DNA of 64,000 nt from Paenibacillus oenotherae (GTDB taxonomy: Bacteria; Bacillota; Bacilli; Paenibacillales; Paenibacillaceae): positions 1-64,000 of the forward strand of contig NZ_JAHZIJ010000009.1 of the NCBI RefSeq assembly GCF_019443105.1, in the 5' to 3' direction. Shown piece by piece: positions 1-9,064 of the stretch. The translations under genes and the position numbers were made by a program. The notes beneath the pieces were generated by a model, which searched no databases, was not told the origin of the DNA, and saw only the letters and a list, made by a program, of their open reading frames with translations. Positions within the stretch are counted from its first letter, which is position 1. Every line of letters begins with the position of its first letter.

Positions 1-622
1 CTGTATTGTCGTTATATCTCTCTGTATAGCTGATCGCATCGTATTCAATGATACAGGAGCAAAATAAGCCGAAAGATACCTCTTTGTCGTAGACATTCGA
101 GGAGGAAGAATCGTAGTAACGGCTCAAGGTAAAGGATAAGCCATTGCGCCCAGGCAGGGACAGATCCGCTTCCTGCAGCGATAAGCTGCCGCTTACGGGC
201 GAGATGCTCTCCGCCCCTTTGTTGATTCGGAAGGGGGATTGCATGTTTTTGAGATTCAGATTGTTAATGGCAGACAGGATACTCGGTGAAGGAATCGGAT
301 CGGACATGGCCGTCATCATACGGGCACTTCTGCCGTATACGGAGTCCGTTACGGTCGGTTCCTCACCGTATACCGCATCAACAACCTGGGGAAGCTTGTC
401 TACGATTATTGCTCCATCTACATTACTCAATTGAACGGGATCGATGGGTTCGATAATAGTATTCACTGATTGAATTGGCTCATTCTCGAATGGCACGACA
501 GAGTATGATTCTGTATACGGTGTCCTGTCATTAACAGTCTTCGTACCGGAATTGGCGCTTGCGGTGTTAATGCCTGTTAATAAGAGAGATAAAACAAGCA
601 TTACAACTATCATTTTTCTCAT
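1..622 (-). CDS. RHS/YD-repeat-type secreted protein, N-terminal part (runs off window)
   Basis: Open from an ATG at 622 to the window edge with no stop, 207 codons visible. The start is preceded by AAGGAGGG. Residues 1-24 form a signal peptide (MRKMIVVMLVLSLLLTG, then SANS). Near residues 148-168 a stretch reading ADLSLPGRNGL...FTLSRYYDSSS matches the segment that opens the barrel of RHS/WapA-type proteins. It lies 50 bp downstream of the DNRLRE gene and is probably co-transcribed. The body and any C-terminal toxin lie outside the window, so toxin function is unproven. Confidence 0.75.
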   Translation of the reverse strand, partial: MRKMIVVMLVLSLLLTGINTASANSGTKTVNDRTPYTESYSVVPFENEPIQSVNTIIEPIDPVQLSNVDGAIIVDKLPQVVDAVYGEEPTVTDSVYGRSARMMTAMSDPIPSPSILSAINNLNLKNMQSPFRINKGAESISPVSGSLSLQEADLSLPGRNGLSFTLSRYYDSSSSNVYDKEVSFGLFCSCIIEYDAISYTERYNDNT

Positions 623-672
623 ATAACAAAGCCCTCCTTGTATAATTTATCTTTAGGTAAGTATGCAATCGT

Positions 673-2970
673 CTATTTTCTCTCTGTTTGAGTACTAATC
701 CGCTTGATGATGTTTCCGTTTAAATCATAAATGTACTCGGTCCTCATGTAGTAGAACCCCCAATAATATGAGATAAATTGCAAACGCCCCAATGAATCAT
801 AGATGTAAGAATACTGGTTTTTCAAAAAGGAATGCTGCGTTGGAGTCACTGCCCATTTATAAGGACCACCGAAATTTGCAGCAACATTGGAAATACGTAT
901 GTAATAAATTTTTCCCTCCACTGAATTGAAATCAATTTCCAAGCTTATTCCGTGTTTAATAGTGTTGGACGCGGGCACAACCACCTGATTATTTTCATCT
1001 AATATCACAACATTAATTTCTGTTGGATTATACTGAGAAGTGAGATTTTTCAATGACAAGTGATTTCCTCCCGTGGAAGAAGCAGTGAATTTGAAAAAAT
1101 CCACGGTATCTCCCGTATCAAATCCTCCGTAATAGACTTTGTTTATTTCGTTCATCGGAACATTGGAGTGAGTGTTCGGAGCATCCACATGATCTATCAC
1201 CACATCCCTCACAATTTCATTGCTCCAGTCTATTCCGTCAAATGCAGAAACCTTAAATTCCCACATTCCAGTTGAAAGAGCACTATTTAAATAATGACAA
1301 TATGAGCTGCCATAACTTCCACTCAAATAGTTCACTCCAGAGTGGTATGCCGATGAACCGTCATACCTTATCCCTGACATCCGATATTTCACTTGATCGT
1401 CACCATTTAAATCTTTATAATTCCAACAAATTTTTGTCCTTCTGTTTAAATACATTACGATGTCATTTTTGCTAAAACTTACAGTTGGAGGAGAGTTTAC
1501 TGTACTCGTTCTATAGTTGATAATTAATTTGTTTATGGGCGGTGAGGACCCGTCGAACTGGACATGTTTTAATGCTCCATTTCCTCCCGAACTAACGGGA
1601 TATAGAACCATCGAAACCGACTTATTAGCATGCAAAGTGGAGGTGTTCTCAAAGTTGCTTTTTGTCATCGCTGTAACATCCCAGTACAAGTAATCAGTCG
1701 TCATAGGCACGCGATTTCTGCTTACTCTCAGTGACCCTCCACTATTAGTAGTCGTATGACTGGGACGATTATTATAGGTTAGGTTCTGCACATTCAAGCT
1801 TCCCTCTACCTCATAAGGAATAATATCCAGATAAGCCTCCGGCTGTATATCTAAGCTTGACATTTTAGCAGCAAGGACAACGCTTGTAATTTGCGTATTT
1901 TCCGGTATGTGACCAAGAGGGAATTTGTAGTAAGCAAGATAGATGTCCTTCGTGCTTCCTGAGGTTCTTTCTCCGACCCTTAATATGGTGGGGAACGACA
2001 TATCAGGACTATATGATGATACTCCGGCTGCGCCGCCCCCGCTCCCGTAAGAATAAACCCAGACACTCGGGTCTACCGTTATCGGGTAACTCATCCCATC
2101 CGTATCTACCTCGATATGAAACATATGTTTCTTTCCTTCCATTGCAATGGTCGGCTGAATATTTCTCACGTTCCCTTTACTATCCTCCATCCAGAGTGGT
2201 TCAATAATCAGGTCACCCTGCTGGAGATTATTTTTCAACTTCGCATTGATTTCGAATGAAAACTTCTTAGGAGCTTTGTCATTAAGGAGATAGATATACT
2301 CCTTCACCCCCTGGTTTGTTACAATCAGTTCTACATCCGTATAGCTCCAGACGTTCTTATAATGAATCCGATTCTTTGCCCCACTATCGATCGTGCCGAT
2401 AGATTTGTTTGCATTCACCGGTTTAAAAGTCAGCTTGTCCGTCCCTTTGGCAATTGAATACCCCTTACTGTAATCCTTCGGAATGACCGTATCAAATGGC
2501 ACCTTGATAGAGCGGAAATTTGTCTGACTTCTGTCTACTCCCTTCTTCACTTTAGCTTTGTTGTTGTTCGTAATTTCTCTTGCCTCTTTGGCAATGTCCT
2601 TCGATACCTTCATCGCTGTGATATCAATGTCCGCCTCGTCAATCAATGCTGTGTTAATCTCTTGCCAATTATGAGTCTCGTCCTGAAAGTGTAAATTTCC
2701 TTGATGAATTTCCGCTCTCATGGTTCCGTCATCCATTAGAAAATGCTTTGTATTGAATGTTCTCTTTTCTGTCATTTCTTTCACTACTTTAGGCTCAGCA
2801 TCTTTTTCCAGCCTAGAATCATCCGTATTGAGTTCTCCCGTGCCGTTGTCAGGTTTCATTTCAATTGTTGCGGCAGCATTGTCCTTGGATTTGCCAATGG
2901 CAATGCTCGGCAATAACAGCATTAAGCATACAATTATTAGTAGCATCCTGATTATTCTACTTTTCTTCAT
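673..2970 (-). CDS. DNRLRE-domain secreted protein with two C-terminal YD repeats
   Basis: A 765-residue exported protein with an N-terminal signal peptide (IIRMLLIIVCLMLLLPSIAIG). The ATG at 2970 is 7 nt after GGAG; an in-frame TTG two codons earlier is less likely. The first 270 residues resemble the N-terminal region of wall-associated RHS proteins (RTFNTKHFLMDDGT motif). A DNRLRE-type stalk module follows (VSSYSPDMSFPTILRVGERT onward, about 310-480), then a fibronectin-like part and a pre-peptidase-like module near 660-720. The extreme C-terminus holds only two YD repeats (YIYDSLGRLQ and YIYDLNGNII). In WapA-like proteins such a head is normally fused to a long RHS barrel; here the barrel begins in the next gene. 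Role inferred as cell-surface adhesion or toxin delivery. Confidence 0.8.
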   Translation of the reverse strand: MKKSRIIRMLLIIVCLMLLLPSIAIGKSKDNAAATIEMKPDNGTGELNTDDSRLEKDAEPKVVKEMTEKRTFNTKHFLMDDGTMRAEIHQGNLHFQDETHNWQEINTALIDEADIDITAMKVSKDIAKEAREITNNNKAKVKKGVDRSQTNFRSIKVPFDTVIPKDYSKGYSIAKGTDKLTFKPVNANKSIGTIDSGAKNRIHYKNVWSYTDVELIVTNQGVKEYIYLLNDKAPKKFSFEINAKLKNNLQQGDLIIEPLWMEDSKGNVRNIQPTIAMEGKKHMFHIEVDTDGMSYPITVDPSVWVYSYGSGGGAAGVSSYSPDMSFPTILRVGERTSGSTKDIYLAYYKFPLGHIPENTQITSVVLAAKMSSLDIQPEAYLDIIPYEVEGSLNVQNLTYNNRPSHTTTNSGGSLRVSRNRVPMTTDYLYWDVTAMTKSNFENTSTLHANKSVSMVLYPVSSGGNGALKHVQFDGSSPPINKLIINYRTSTVNSPPTVSFSKNDIVMYLNRRTKICWNYKDLNGDDQVKYRMSGIRYDGSSAYHSGVNYLSGSYGSSYCHYLNSALSTGMWEFKVSAFDGIDWSNEIVRDVVIDHVDAPNTHSNVPMNEINKVYYGGFDTGDTVDFFKFTASSTGGNHLSLKNLTSQYNPTEINVVILDENNQVVVPASNTIKHGISLEIDFNSVEGKIYYIRISNVAANFGGPYKWAVTPTQHSFLKNQYSYIYDSLGRLQFISYYWGFYYMRTEYIYDLNGNIIKRISTQTERK

Positions 2971-3403
2971 GATCAATCTCCTCGATATTTATTTTTATGT
3001 CTTGAAATCACAGTCCAAATTCTATTTATCAAAAGCATTTCTCACCCCAATTAAATAGTAATTTTGCGTAATTCAAAGTCATCTTACAGTATCGAAATAA
3101 AAATTTCATTTAGATATTTTGTCGTTAAATGTCTATTTATTAATTATTTTGCATATTTATTAAATTTTAAGGTAATGTTCGCATGTGTTTTAGATGAGTC
3201 AGAGGGTTATTGGAAAAGCGATCCCTTTGTTTATTTGAACTGTTCAATACTTTAACAATAAATACTATAAATAAATTCCGTTCCATTAAATCGACCGGAC
3301 ATCATATTTTATGCCAAAATTATCAATTAAGTTTAGCTATTTCCTTTCTTTTCGGGTTACAATTAACGATAGAAATACATACATCATCTTATTGGGGGAC
3401 ATT
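2971..3403. other. AT-rich divergent intergenic region
   Basis: These 433 bp separate the divergent DNRLRE and GH31 genes. The stretch is clearly richer in A+T than its flanks and presumably carries both promoters. I found no convincing operator palindrome, small gene or terminator. Short open frames here lack ribosome binding sites. Confidence 0.5.
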
Positions 3404-5836
3404 ATGGGAGCTATGACACGTAACCGGGGAAAGTTGATGCTTATTGTTGGTGGAATTACGCTTGCAGTGATCGCCGTTATTGTTGCAGTCTCGATGAACC
3501 GAGGCGCAGAGCAAGACGCAGAGAAAGAGAAATCTGCACCCGTTGTTGAAAGCGCTTCACCCAGTTCTGACGAGAAGGCCTTGAGTGTCGTAAAGTCGCA
3601 GGCTGATGGGCTCGAGCTGAGCTCGGGCAAGGATGTTATTCTCATCGATGTCGTTCAAGCCGATGCATTAAGAGTACGGGTTAATCCGGGCGGCGCTGAG
3701 GAACCGGACACGGAAGTAATCGGAACCCGTGATTTTGCTCCGGTTGGAGCGGTCATTGATGCGGAAGGCGACCCGATCACCGTGAAGACCGATCAGATGA
3801 AAGTGGAAATTAATAAAAAGGATCGCAGCATCACAGTTTACGATGCGGCCAACAAGCTGCTGCTGAAGCAAGCGGACATCCTGCTGGCTTTAGAAGACGA
3901 GCTTGCCTTTACACATGATAAGAACGACAGCCTCTACGGGATTAGCGGCTATCAATCATCGGAGATATCTACGGACGGCATGCTGCGAGCCAGCTCCAAA
4001 TCAGTCAAGGGCGGGATGCAAGGCCATGCCGGAGCCCCGTTTGTATGGAGCACTGCGGGATACGGCCTGCTGGTAGACACGATTGATGCGGAATACAGGA
4101 ACAGCGGGGATACTTTTTCCTTCAGCAACCTGTCGAAGAAGAGTCCCCACTATTATTTTATCGTAGGCAATCCGCCTGGCATCATGTCCACAGCAGCCGA
4201 TATTAGCGGCAAACCGCCACTGTTCCCCAAATGGGCGCTGGGCTTCATGAACAGCGAATGGGGCATTGATGAGAAGGAGCTGCTCCAGCATGTGACTACA
4301 TACCGGCAGAAGGGAATTCCGATCGACAGCTTCTCGCTCGACTTTGACTGGAAGGCATGGGGCGAGGACCAGTACGGGGAATTCCGCTGGAATGAGAAGA
4401 AGTTCCCGAACGGATCATCCGGCAAGCTGAAGGAGACGCTGGATGGAATGGGCATCAAGCTGACAGGAATTTTCAAGCCGCGGATTCATGTGGACACCGA
4501 GCAGGGCCGTTATGCGACCGAGCATAATTTCTGGTGGCCGAATAAGCCGGTATATCCCGATTATTTCTCCAATTTGCCCGTCAATGATTTGGATTTCTCC
4601 ATTGATGAGGTACGGCAATGGTATTTCGAGCATGCGAAGCAAGCATTCGATACCGGAATTATCGGCTGGTGGAATGATGAGGCCGACGAGGGCTATACGA
4701 CCACGCAGTTTATTGATATGCAAAAAGGATTGTACGAGGAGCAGCGCAAATATTCCGATAAGCGTGTCTGGTCGCTCAACCGGAACTTCTACCTGGGTGC
4801 GCAGAAATACGCTTACGGACTATGGTCAGGCGATATCTCCAGCGGGTTCAAGCCGATGGCCGAGCAGCGGGAGCGCATGCTCTCAGCGGTCAATGTCGGG
4901 CAAGCCAAGTGGGGAATGGACACTGGCGGGTTCCAAACCAATCCGCAGCCGGACAACTATGCGCGCTGGATGCAGTTCAGTGCCTTTACTCCAATCTTCC
5001 GCGTGCATGGCAAGCTCGATCATCAGCGGCAGCCATGGTTCTATGGCGAACAGGCGGAGGCAGCAGCCAAGGCGGCGATTGAGCTGCGCTACAAGCTGAT
5101 TCCTTATATCTATTCCTACGAGCGCAGAGCCTATGAGTCAGGACTCGGATTGGTCAAGCCGCTCATGATGGACTATCCGCAGGATCCTGCTGTAGCGAAT
5201 CTGGTCGATTCCTGGATGTTCGGCGATTGGCTGCTGGTCTCGCCAGTCGTTACGGAGGCAGAGCCGACCAAGCCGGTTTACTTGCCGCAAGGCACATGGA
5301 TTGACTACGCGAACGGCACCGTGTACGAGGGCGGCCAGACCATTACACATCAGGTCGATCTGAAGAACTGGACGGACATCCCTCTTTTCATCAAGAAAGG
5401 GGCGATCATTCCGTCTCAGCCAGTGATGAATTACATCGGCGAGAATAAGGTCGACACTGTAACGGTTGACGTATTCCCGGATACCGTCCAGACCTCCTTC
5501 CATTATTATGATGATGACGGGGCCACTTATCAGTATGAGCAGGAGCATTATTTCAAACAAACACTCTCCGCGCAGCAAAAGGATGGTGGAGCGCTGTTCC
5601 ATGCCTCCTCCAAAGCAGGGACGTACACACCGGAGCTGCAATATTATATGGTCGCCATTCACGGCATCGCCGGGAAGAATGTAACCATTAACAGCTCCCC
5701 CGCTCTCCAGGCGGATAGCTTGAACAGCCTTGCCGGACTGAAGGGCGAGGGCTGGTTCCAAGGGAAGGACGTCTACGGCGATGTGACGTATGTCAAGATC
5801 GAAGCCGGCAATGAGCGTCAAGTTGCCGTTGAATAA
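3404..5836 (+). CDS. Glycoside hydrolase family 31 (alpha-glucosidase/alpha-xylosidase type), membrane-anchored
   Basis: An 810-residue protein; the ATG at 3404 follows GGGGGA by 5 nt, so the longer upstream reading is not used. Residues about 11-30 are one hydrophobic helix followed by a charged linker, predicting an anchored enzyme facing outward. The (beta/alpha)8 core begins near PKWALGFMNSEWG. The GH31 nucleophile region is GWWNDEADEG, with Asp at about 425, and the acid/base is probably the Asp at about 477 in WSGDISSGF. The C-terminal third has the beta-sandwich domains of the family. GH31 enzymes remove terminal alpha-linked glucose or xylose; the exact substrate cannot be read from sequence. 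It stands alone and ends in a strong terminator. Confidence 0.9.
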   Translation: MGAMTRNRGKLMLIVGGITLAVIAVIVAVSMNRGAEQDAEKEKSAPVVESASPSSDEKALSVVKSQADGLELSSGKDVILIDVVQADALRVRVNPGGAEEPDTEVIGTRDFAPVGAVIDAEGDPITVKTDQMKVEINKKDRSITVYDAANKLLLKQADILLALEDELAFTHDKNDSLYGISGYQSSEISTDGMLRASSKSVKGGMQGHAGAPFVWSTAGYGLLVDTIDAEYRNSGDTFSFSNLSKKSPHYYFIVGNPPGIMSTAADISGKPPLFPKWALGFMNSEWGIDEKELLQHVTTYRQKGIPIDSFSLDFDWKAWGEDQYGEFRWNEKKFPNGSSGKLKETLDGMGIKLTGIFKPRIHVDTEQGRYATEHNFWWPNKPVYPDYFSNLPVNDLDFSIDEVRQWYFEHAKQAFDTGIIGWWNDEADEGYTTTQFIDMQKGLYEEQRKYSDKRVWSLNRNFYLGAQKYAYGLWSGDISSGFKPMAEQRERMLSAVNVGQAKWGMDTGGFQTNPQPDNYARWMQFSAFTPIFRVHGKLDHQRQPWFYGEQAEAAAKAAIELRYKLIPYIYSYERRAYESGLGLVKPLMMDYPQDPAVANLVDSWMFGDWLLVSPVVTEAEPTKPVYLPQGTWIDYANGTVYEGGQTITHQVDLKNWTDIPLFIKKGAIIPSQPVMNYIGENKVDTVTVDVFPDTVQTSFHYYDDDGATYQYEQEHYFKQTLSAQQKDGGALFHASSKAGTYTPELQYYMVAIHGIAGKNVTINSSPALQADSLNSLAGLKGEGWFQGKDVYGDVTYVKIEAGNERQVAVE

Positions 5837-5858
5837 TCCCGGCCTTGCGATATAAGGA

Positions 5859-5909
5859 AGGGCTGCCCGCATACAGTAGGAGATTCTACTGGTGCGAGCA
5901 GCCCTTTTT
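5859..5909 (+). terminator. Rho-independent terminator after GH31 gene
   Basis: The stem AAGGGCTGC ... GCAGCCCTT encloses a second small inverted repeat (AGTAGGAG / CTACT) and ends in TTTTT. It sits 22 bp after the GH31 stop and just before the convergent YhgE stop, so it may also slow the opposite transcript. Confidence 0.8.
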
Positions 5910-5915
5910 GCAATA

Positions 5916-8147
5916 TTATGATGCCGCAACAGCAGTCTCCGATCCCTGTGCCTTCTGCTTATGGTGTACTGCTGCAAAGTAAATCATTGTAATCAATGCG
6001 AATACTAGCGCGAATCCGCCAAGCACGGCGGCATGACGCCACATCGACGAATAATCGCCGCTTGAGATAACATCCTTCAATCCTGCGACCGAGTACGTCA
6101 TCGGCAGCCAAGGCGTAACCTTCTGCAGCCAGTTCGGGATCAGTTCAAGCGGGAATGTGCCTGCCGAGCTCGTCAACTGGAAGATCAGCAGAACAATCGC
6201 CAGGAATCGGCCCGGATTCTGCATCGTCGTCACGAGGAACTGGATCAGCATCATGAACGTTATGCTCGTCAGAATGGAGAACAGCATGAACAGCGGGATA
6301 CTCTTCACTTCCAGATCGAGAATCATCAGAAGCGCCGCATCAGCGATCAGAGCTTGAATCGTTCCTGCAATGACAAGCGTGAGCGCCTTGCTCCAGAACC
6401 AGCTAAGGCCGCTTGCCGGACGAACGGCCGGCTCACGTACAGAGTAGACAATGGTCATGACAAGCGCGCCTACGAACAAGCCAAGGGACAAGAAATACGG
6501 CGCGAAGCCTGTGCCGTAGTTAGGCACCTCATTCACCTTCTGCACATCGGCCTCAACAGGCCCGGCAAACATTTCGAACATGGAATCCGATGCATGCAGC
6601 CCGGATGTCTTCGCTGTCGCATCACTTAATTTGCCGGACAGCTCCTTCGAGCCGTCATCCAGCTGAAGCAGCGCCGTATTCAGCTTTTGCGCTCCATCCT
6701 GCAGCTTGGATGAGCCGTCGATGAACGGATTGACATTGCTTTGAAGAAGGCTAAGGCCCCGATGCAGCTGAGTCGCGCCGCCGGATACCGTCGCTGCTCC
6801 TGCGGACAGCGCCTTGCTGCCATCGGCAGCTTCTGCCAGCTTCGTACCGAACTGCTCCATGCCATCCGCAGCTTTCTTCGCTCCGTCCGACAGCTTCTTC
6901 CCTCCGGCAGCCAGCTGCTGTCCGCCTGCGGCAGCTTCCTTCAGCTTGCCATCGAATGTATCCAGACCTGCCTTCAGCTTGCCAAGTCCGGCATGCAGTC
7001 CGCTCGCACCCGCACTTAATTGCTTCTGCGCCTCGTTTGAGCTCGCCAGACCGGCGGCCAGACTCTTGCTTCCTGCGATCAGCCCTTGGAATCCCTGATC
7101 CTGGGCCAGCTCGGCGTTCTTGGACGCCAGAACCTCTAGTCCTTGAACGAGCTGCGCTGCGCCTTGCTCCAGCTTGACGCCTCCTGCCTGAGACTGCTGC
7201 AATCCGGCTGCAATCTTGCCCGCAGCCTGCTCCGCTTGCAGCGTATTGTCTGCAAGCGTTCCGCTTCCTTGCGAGAGCTGCGATAAGCCATTGCTCAAAT
7301 TGTGAGAGCCTGCCTGCAGCGCATCCGCCCCAGTGCCAAGCGCCGTGACACCCGCACTAAGCTCTTGCTCTGCTTTATGAAGCGCAGCAAGACCGCTCGC
7401 CAATTTGCTTGCGCCGCCGCTTAGCGCTGTTGCGCCTTGCTGAAGCTTGCTGCCCCCGGCTTCCAGCTTGGCGACTCCATCCTTCAATGAAAGCGATCCG
7501 CTTACCAGCTTGCCTAAATTCTGCTCGAGCTGCCCGGCGCCATCCTTCACCTTGCTCGTACCTTCAGCCAGCTTGCCCGCTCCATCGCTCGCTTTGCCGA
7601 TCCCGTCAGCAAGCTGCTCCATCTGATCGAACACCGTTCTGACGTAGACCTCCGTAATCTCCTTATTCAAGGATTCCTTCATCTTCTCAACCGCCGTGTT
7701 CCCAATCTGGGAAGCCAGGAAATTAAAGCTTTCATTCGGCATATACGTAAACCTTGCCGGGGCAGGCGCATCGGACGTCAGTGTCGTTGTCTTCTCGGAG
7801 AAATCCTCCGGGATTTCAATCGTCATATAGTACGTCTTGTCGTCCATCCCTGCCTTTGCCTCAGCTTCGGTGACGAAATCCCAATTGAACTGCGGATTCT
7901 CCTTTAGCTTGTCCACAAATTCTTCACCGATATGCAGCGTTTTTCCATTGAATTCCGCACCCTTGTCAGCATTCACAATCGCAACTGGCAGATCCTCCAA
8001 GCGATCATACGGATCCCAGAATGCCCCCAGAAACATAGCCGTATAAAGAACAGGAACCATCAATACCGCAATAACCGGAATGAGCACTTTGCGGTTGCGC
8101 ACTATCGACGCCAGCTCGCTGCCGAATTGACTCAAGCCTCTCTTCAT
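5916..8147 (-). CDS. yhgE: YhgE/Pip-family membrane protein with long heptad-like repeat domain
   Basis: 743 residues; the ATG at 8147 follows a GAGGAG site. One N-terminal membrane helix (about 20-42) leads into the YhgE/Pip N-terminal domain (PVAIVNADKGAEFNG). Residues about 170-520 are repeats of roughly 7-11 residues rich in G, A, L and K of the pattern G-x-x-x-L-x-x-G, predicted to form a long extracellular coiled or helical rod. The C-terminus (about 560-730) has five or six membrane helices of ABC-2 permease type. Relatives include the lactococcal phage infection protein Pip and the type VII secretion accessory EsaA. No ATPase partner is adjacent. Function here is unknown beyond envelope or export association. 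Confidence 0.88.
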   Translation of the reverse strand: MKRGLSQFGSELASIVRNRKVLIPVIAVLMVPVLYTAMFLGAFWDPYDRLEDLPVAIVNADKGAEFNGKTLHIGEEFVDKLKENPQFNWDFVTEAEAKAGMDDKTYYMTIEIPEDFSEKTTTLTSDAPAPARFTYMPNESFNFLASQIGNTAVEKMKESLNKEITEVYVRTVFDQMEQLADGIGKASDGAGKLAEGTSKVKDGAGQLEQNLGKLVSGSLSLKDGVAKLEAGGSKLQQGATALSGGASKLASGLAALHKAEQELSAGVTALGTGADALQAGSHNLSNGLSQLSQGSGTLADNTLQAEQAAGKIAAGLQQSQAGGVKLEQGAAQLVQGLEVLASKNAELAQDQGFQGLIAGSKSLAAGLASSNEAQKQLSAGASGLHAGLGKLKAGLDTFDGKLKEAAAGGQQLAAGGKKLSDGAKKAADGMEQFGTKLAEAADGSKALSAGAATVSGGATQLHRGLSLLQSNVNPFIDGSSKLQDGAQKLNTALLQLDDGSKELSGKLSDATAKTSGLHASDSMFEMFAGPVEADVQKVNEVPNYGTGFAPYFLSLGLFVGALVMTIVYSVREPAVRPASGLSWFWSKALTLVIAGTIQALIADAALLMILDLEVKSIPLFMLFSILTSITFMMLIQFLVTTMQNPGRFLAIVLLIFQLTSSAGTFPLELIPNWLQKVTPWLPMTYSVAGLKDVISSGDYSSMWRHAAVLGGFALVFALITMIYFAAVHHKQKAQGSETAVAAS

Positions 8148-8173
8148 CTCTATCCACTCCTCTGTATCATGAA

Positions 8174-8198
8174 ATGACCAATTAAGTCATATAGTCAT
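8174..8198. promoter_or_regulatory. Candidate operator, copy 1 (yhgE promoter region)
   Basis: A 25 bp element reading ATGACCAA ... ATAGTCAT, 26 bp upstream of the yhgE start codon. A related element occurs in inverse orientation at 8253-8277. TGAC/GTCA half-sites of this kind are often bound by TetR-family repressors, which commonly control yhgE/pip genes, but no TetR gene is present in the window. The protein that binds is therefore inferred only. Confidence 0.4.
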
Positions 8199-8252
8199 AA
8201 ATTAGTTTAAAAAAAGGCGCCTCTACCGGAGCCATCGTCCATCACGAACTTA

Positions 8253-8277
8253 TTGACTATTATATTCATTTGGTCAT
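8253..8277. promoter_or_regulatory. Candidate operator, copy 2, inverted relative to copy 1
   Basis: On the minus strand this reads ATGACCAA ... ATAGTCAA and matches copy 1 (8174-8198) at about 18 of 25 positions. The pair is arranged head-to-head around the likely yhgE promoter. Confidence 0.4.
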
Positions 8278-8448
8278 TTTTTTATTTGAAACTTATAGTA
8301 TCACTTTCATTTTCATTTTGCAATACCCTGGTTAATCGCATTAATCTACATAGTGACATCGCCTATATCGAAGCTATCTCCACAATTAAATTAAGGTAAA
8401 ATTAACCTTATATTACACAAATCGACTTATATATGACCCTATACTACC

Positions 8449-8476
8449 ATGACAATAATTGGTACTACAGTATAAT
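8449..8476 (+). promoter_or_regulatory. Sigma-A-type promoter for the small secreted protein
   Basis: ATGACA, a 16 bp spacer, then a perfect TATAAT at 8471-8476, about 70 bp upstream of the next start codon. Confidence 0.55.
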
Positions 8477-8549
8477 AAAGCTGTAGATCCGTTGGCCAAC
8501 GCAAATCTGCTCGATTGCCCAAATTCAAATTGAGATTAGGAGTGATACA

Positions 8550-8960
8550 ATGACAAAAGCTTTCAAGCTTGGTCGTACCCTTTCCGTATTCGTGTTAGCG
8601 CTTTGTTTAATGACAATAACAGCAGCAACAGCCTTTGCCGACGCTCGAACGCAAATCGTATACCCTTCTAATGGCAGCCTGCACAACAGCGCCCCAACCG
8701 TTGTCATTTGGAATCAAACAACGGATGTCAAAGCTTCACAACTTAACATAACAGCTCTGGACGGCAGTTTTGTCTACAACTCAGGGCCTATCTACAAATC
8801 TCCAGGTTCTACATCTTATGTCTTCTATATTCCTTACTCCGTTTATTCAACGATGCCTAAAGGCAAAGCTTATTCCCTTTACGTTGAAGACTACCACTAC
8901 ACAGGCAATACTTATACCGGATACAGCTCCGATCAGGCTTTCTTCTCTGTTCTGCCCTAA
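8550..8960 (+). CDS. Small secreted Ig-fold-like protein, unknown function
   Basis: 136 residues; the ATG at 8550 follows TTAGGAGTG. A clear signal peptide (about 1-31) ends near TAFADA. The mature part opens with YPSNGS, followed by an I-W motif, LDGS, YVFYIP, Y-S-L-Y-V and a terminal SDQAFFSV. This spacing recalls the small Ig-like Kre9/KNH-type domain seen in some bacterial secreted proteins, but I recognise it by pattern only. It appears monocistronic behind a consensus promoter. Expected location is extracellular or wall-loosely bound. Confidence 0.7.
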   Translation: MTKAFKLGRTLSVFVLALCLMTITAATAFADARTQIVYPSNGSLHNSAPTVVIWNQTTDVKASQLNITALDGSFVYNSGPIYKSPGSTSYVFYIPYSVYSTMPKGKAYSLYVEDYHYTGNTYTGYSSDQAFFSVLP

Positions 8961-9017
8961 TAACGCCTGCCTGAATGTTATAACGAAGCAAAAATGTAAA
9001 ATGTTTCATAACTAAAA

Positions 9018-9057
9018 CACCCGCTGCAGCCGTCATCATGACAGGCTCCAGCGGGTG
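9018..9057 (-). terminator. Terminator downstream of the LacI gene
   Basis: The stem CACCCGCTG / CAGCGGGTG is followed on the minus strand by TTTT. It lies just after the minus-strand regulator stop at 9065. Confidence 0.7.
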
Positions 9058-9064
9058 CTCCGCA

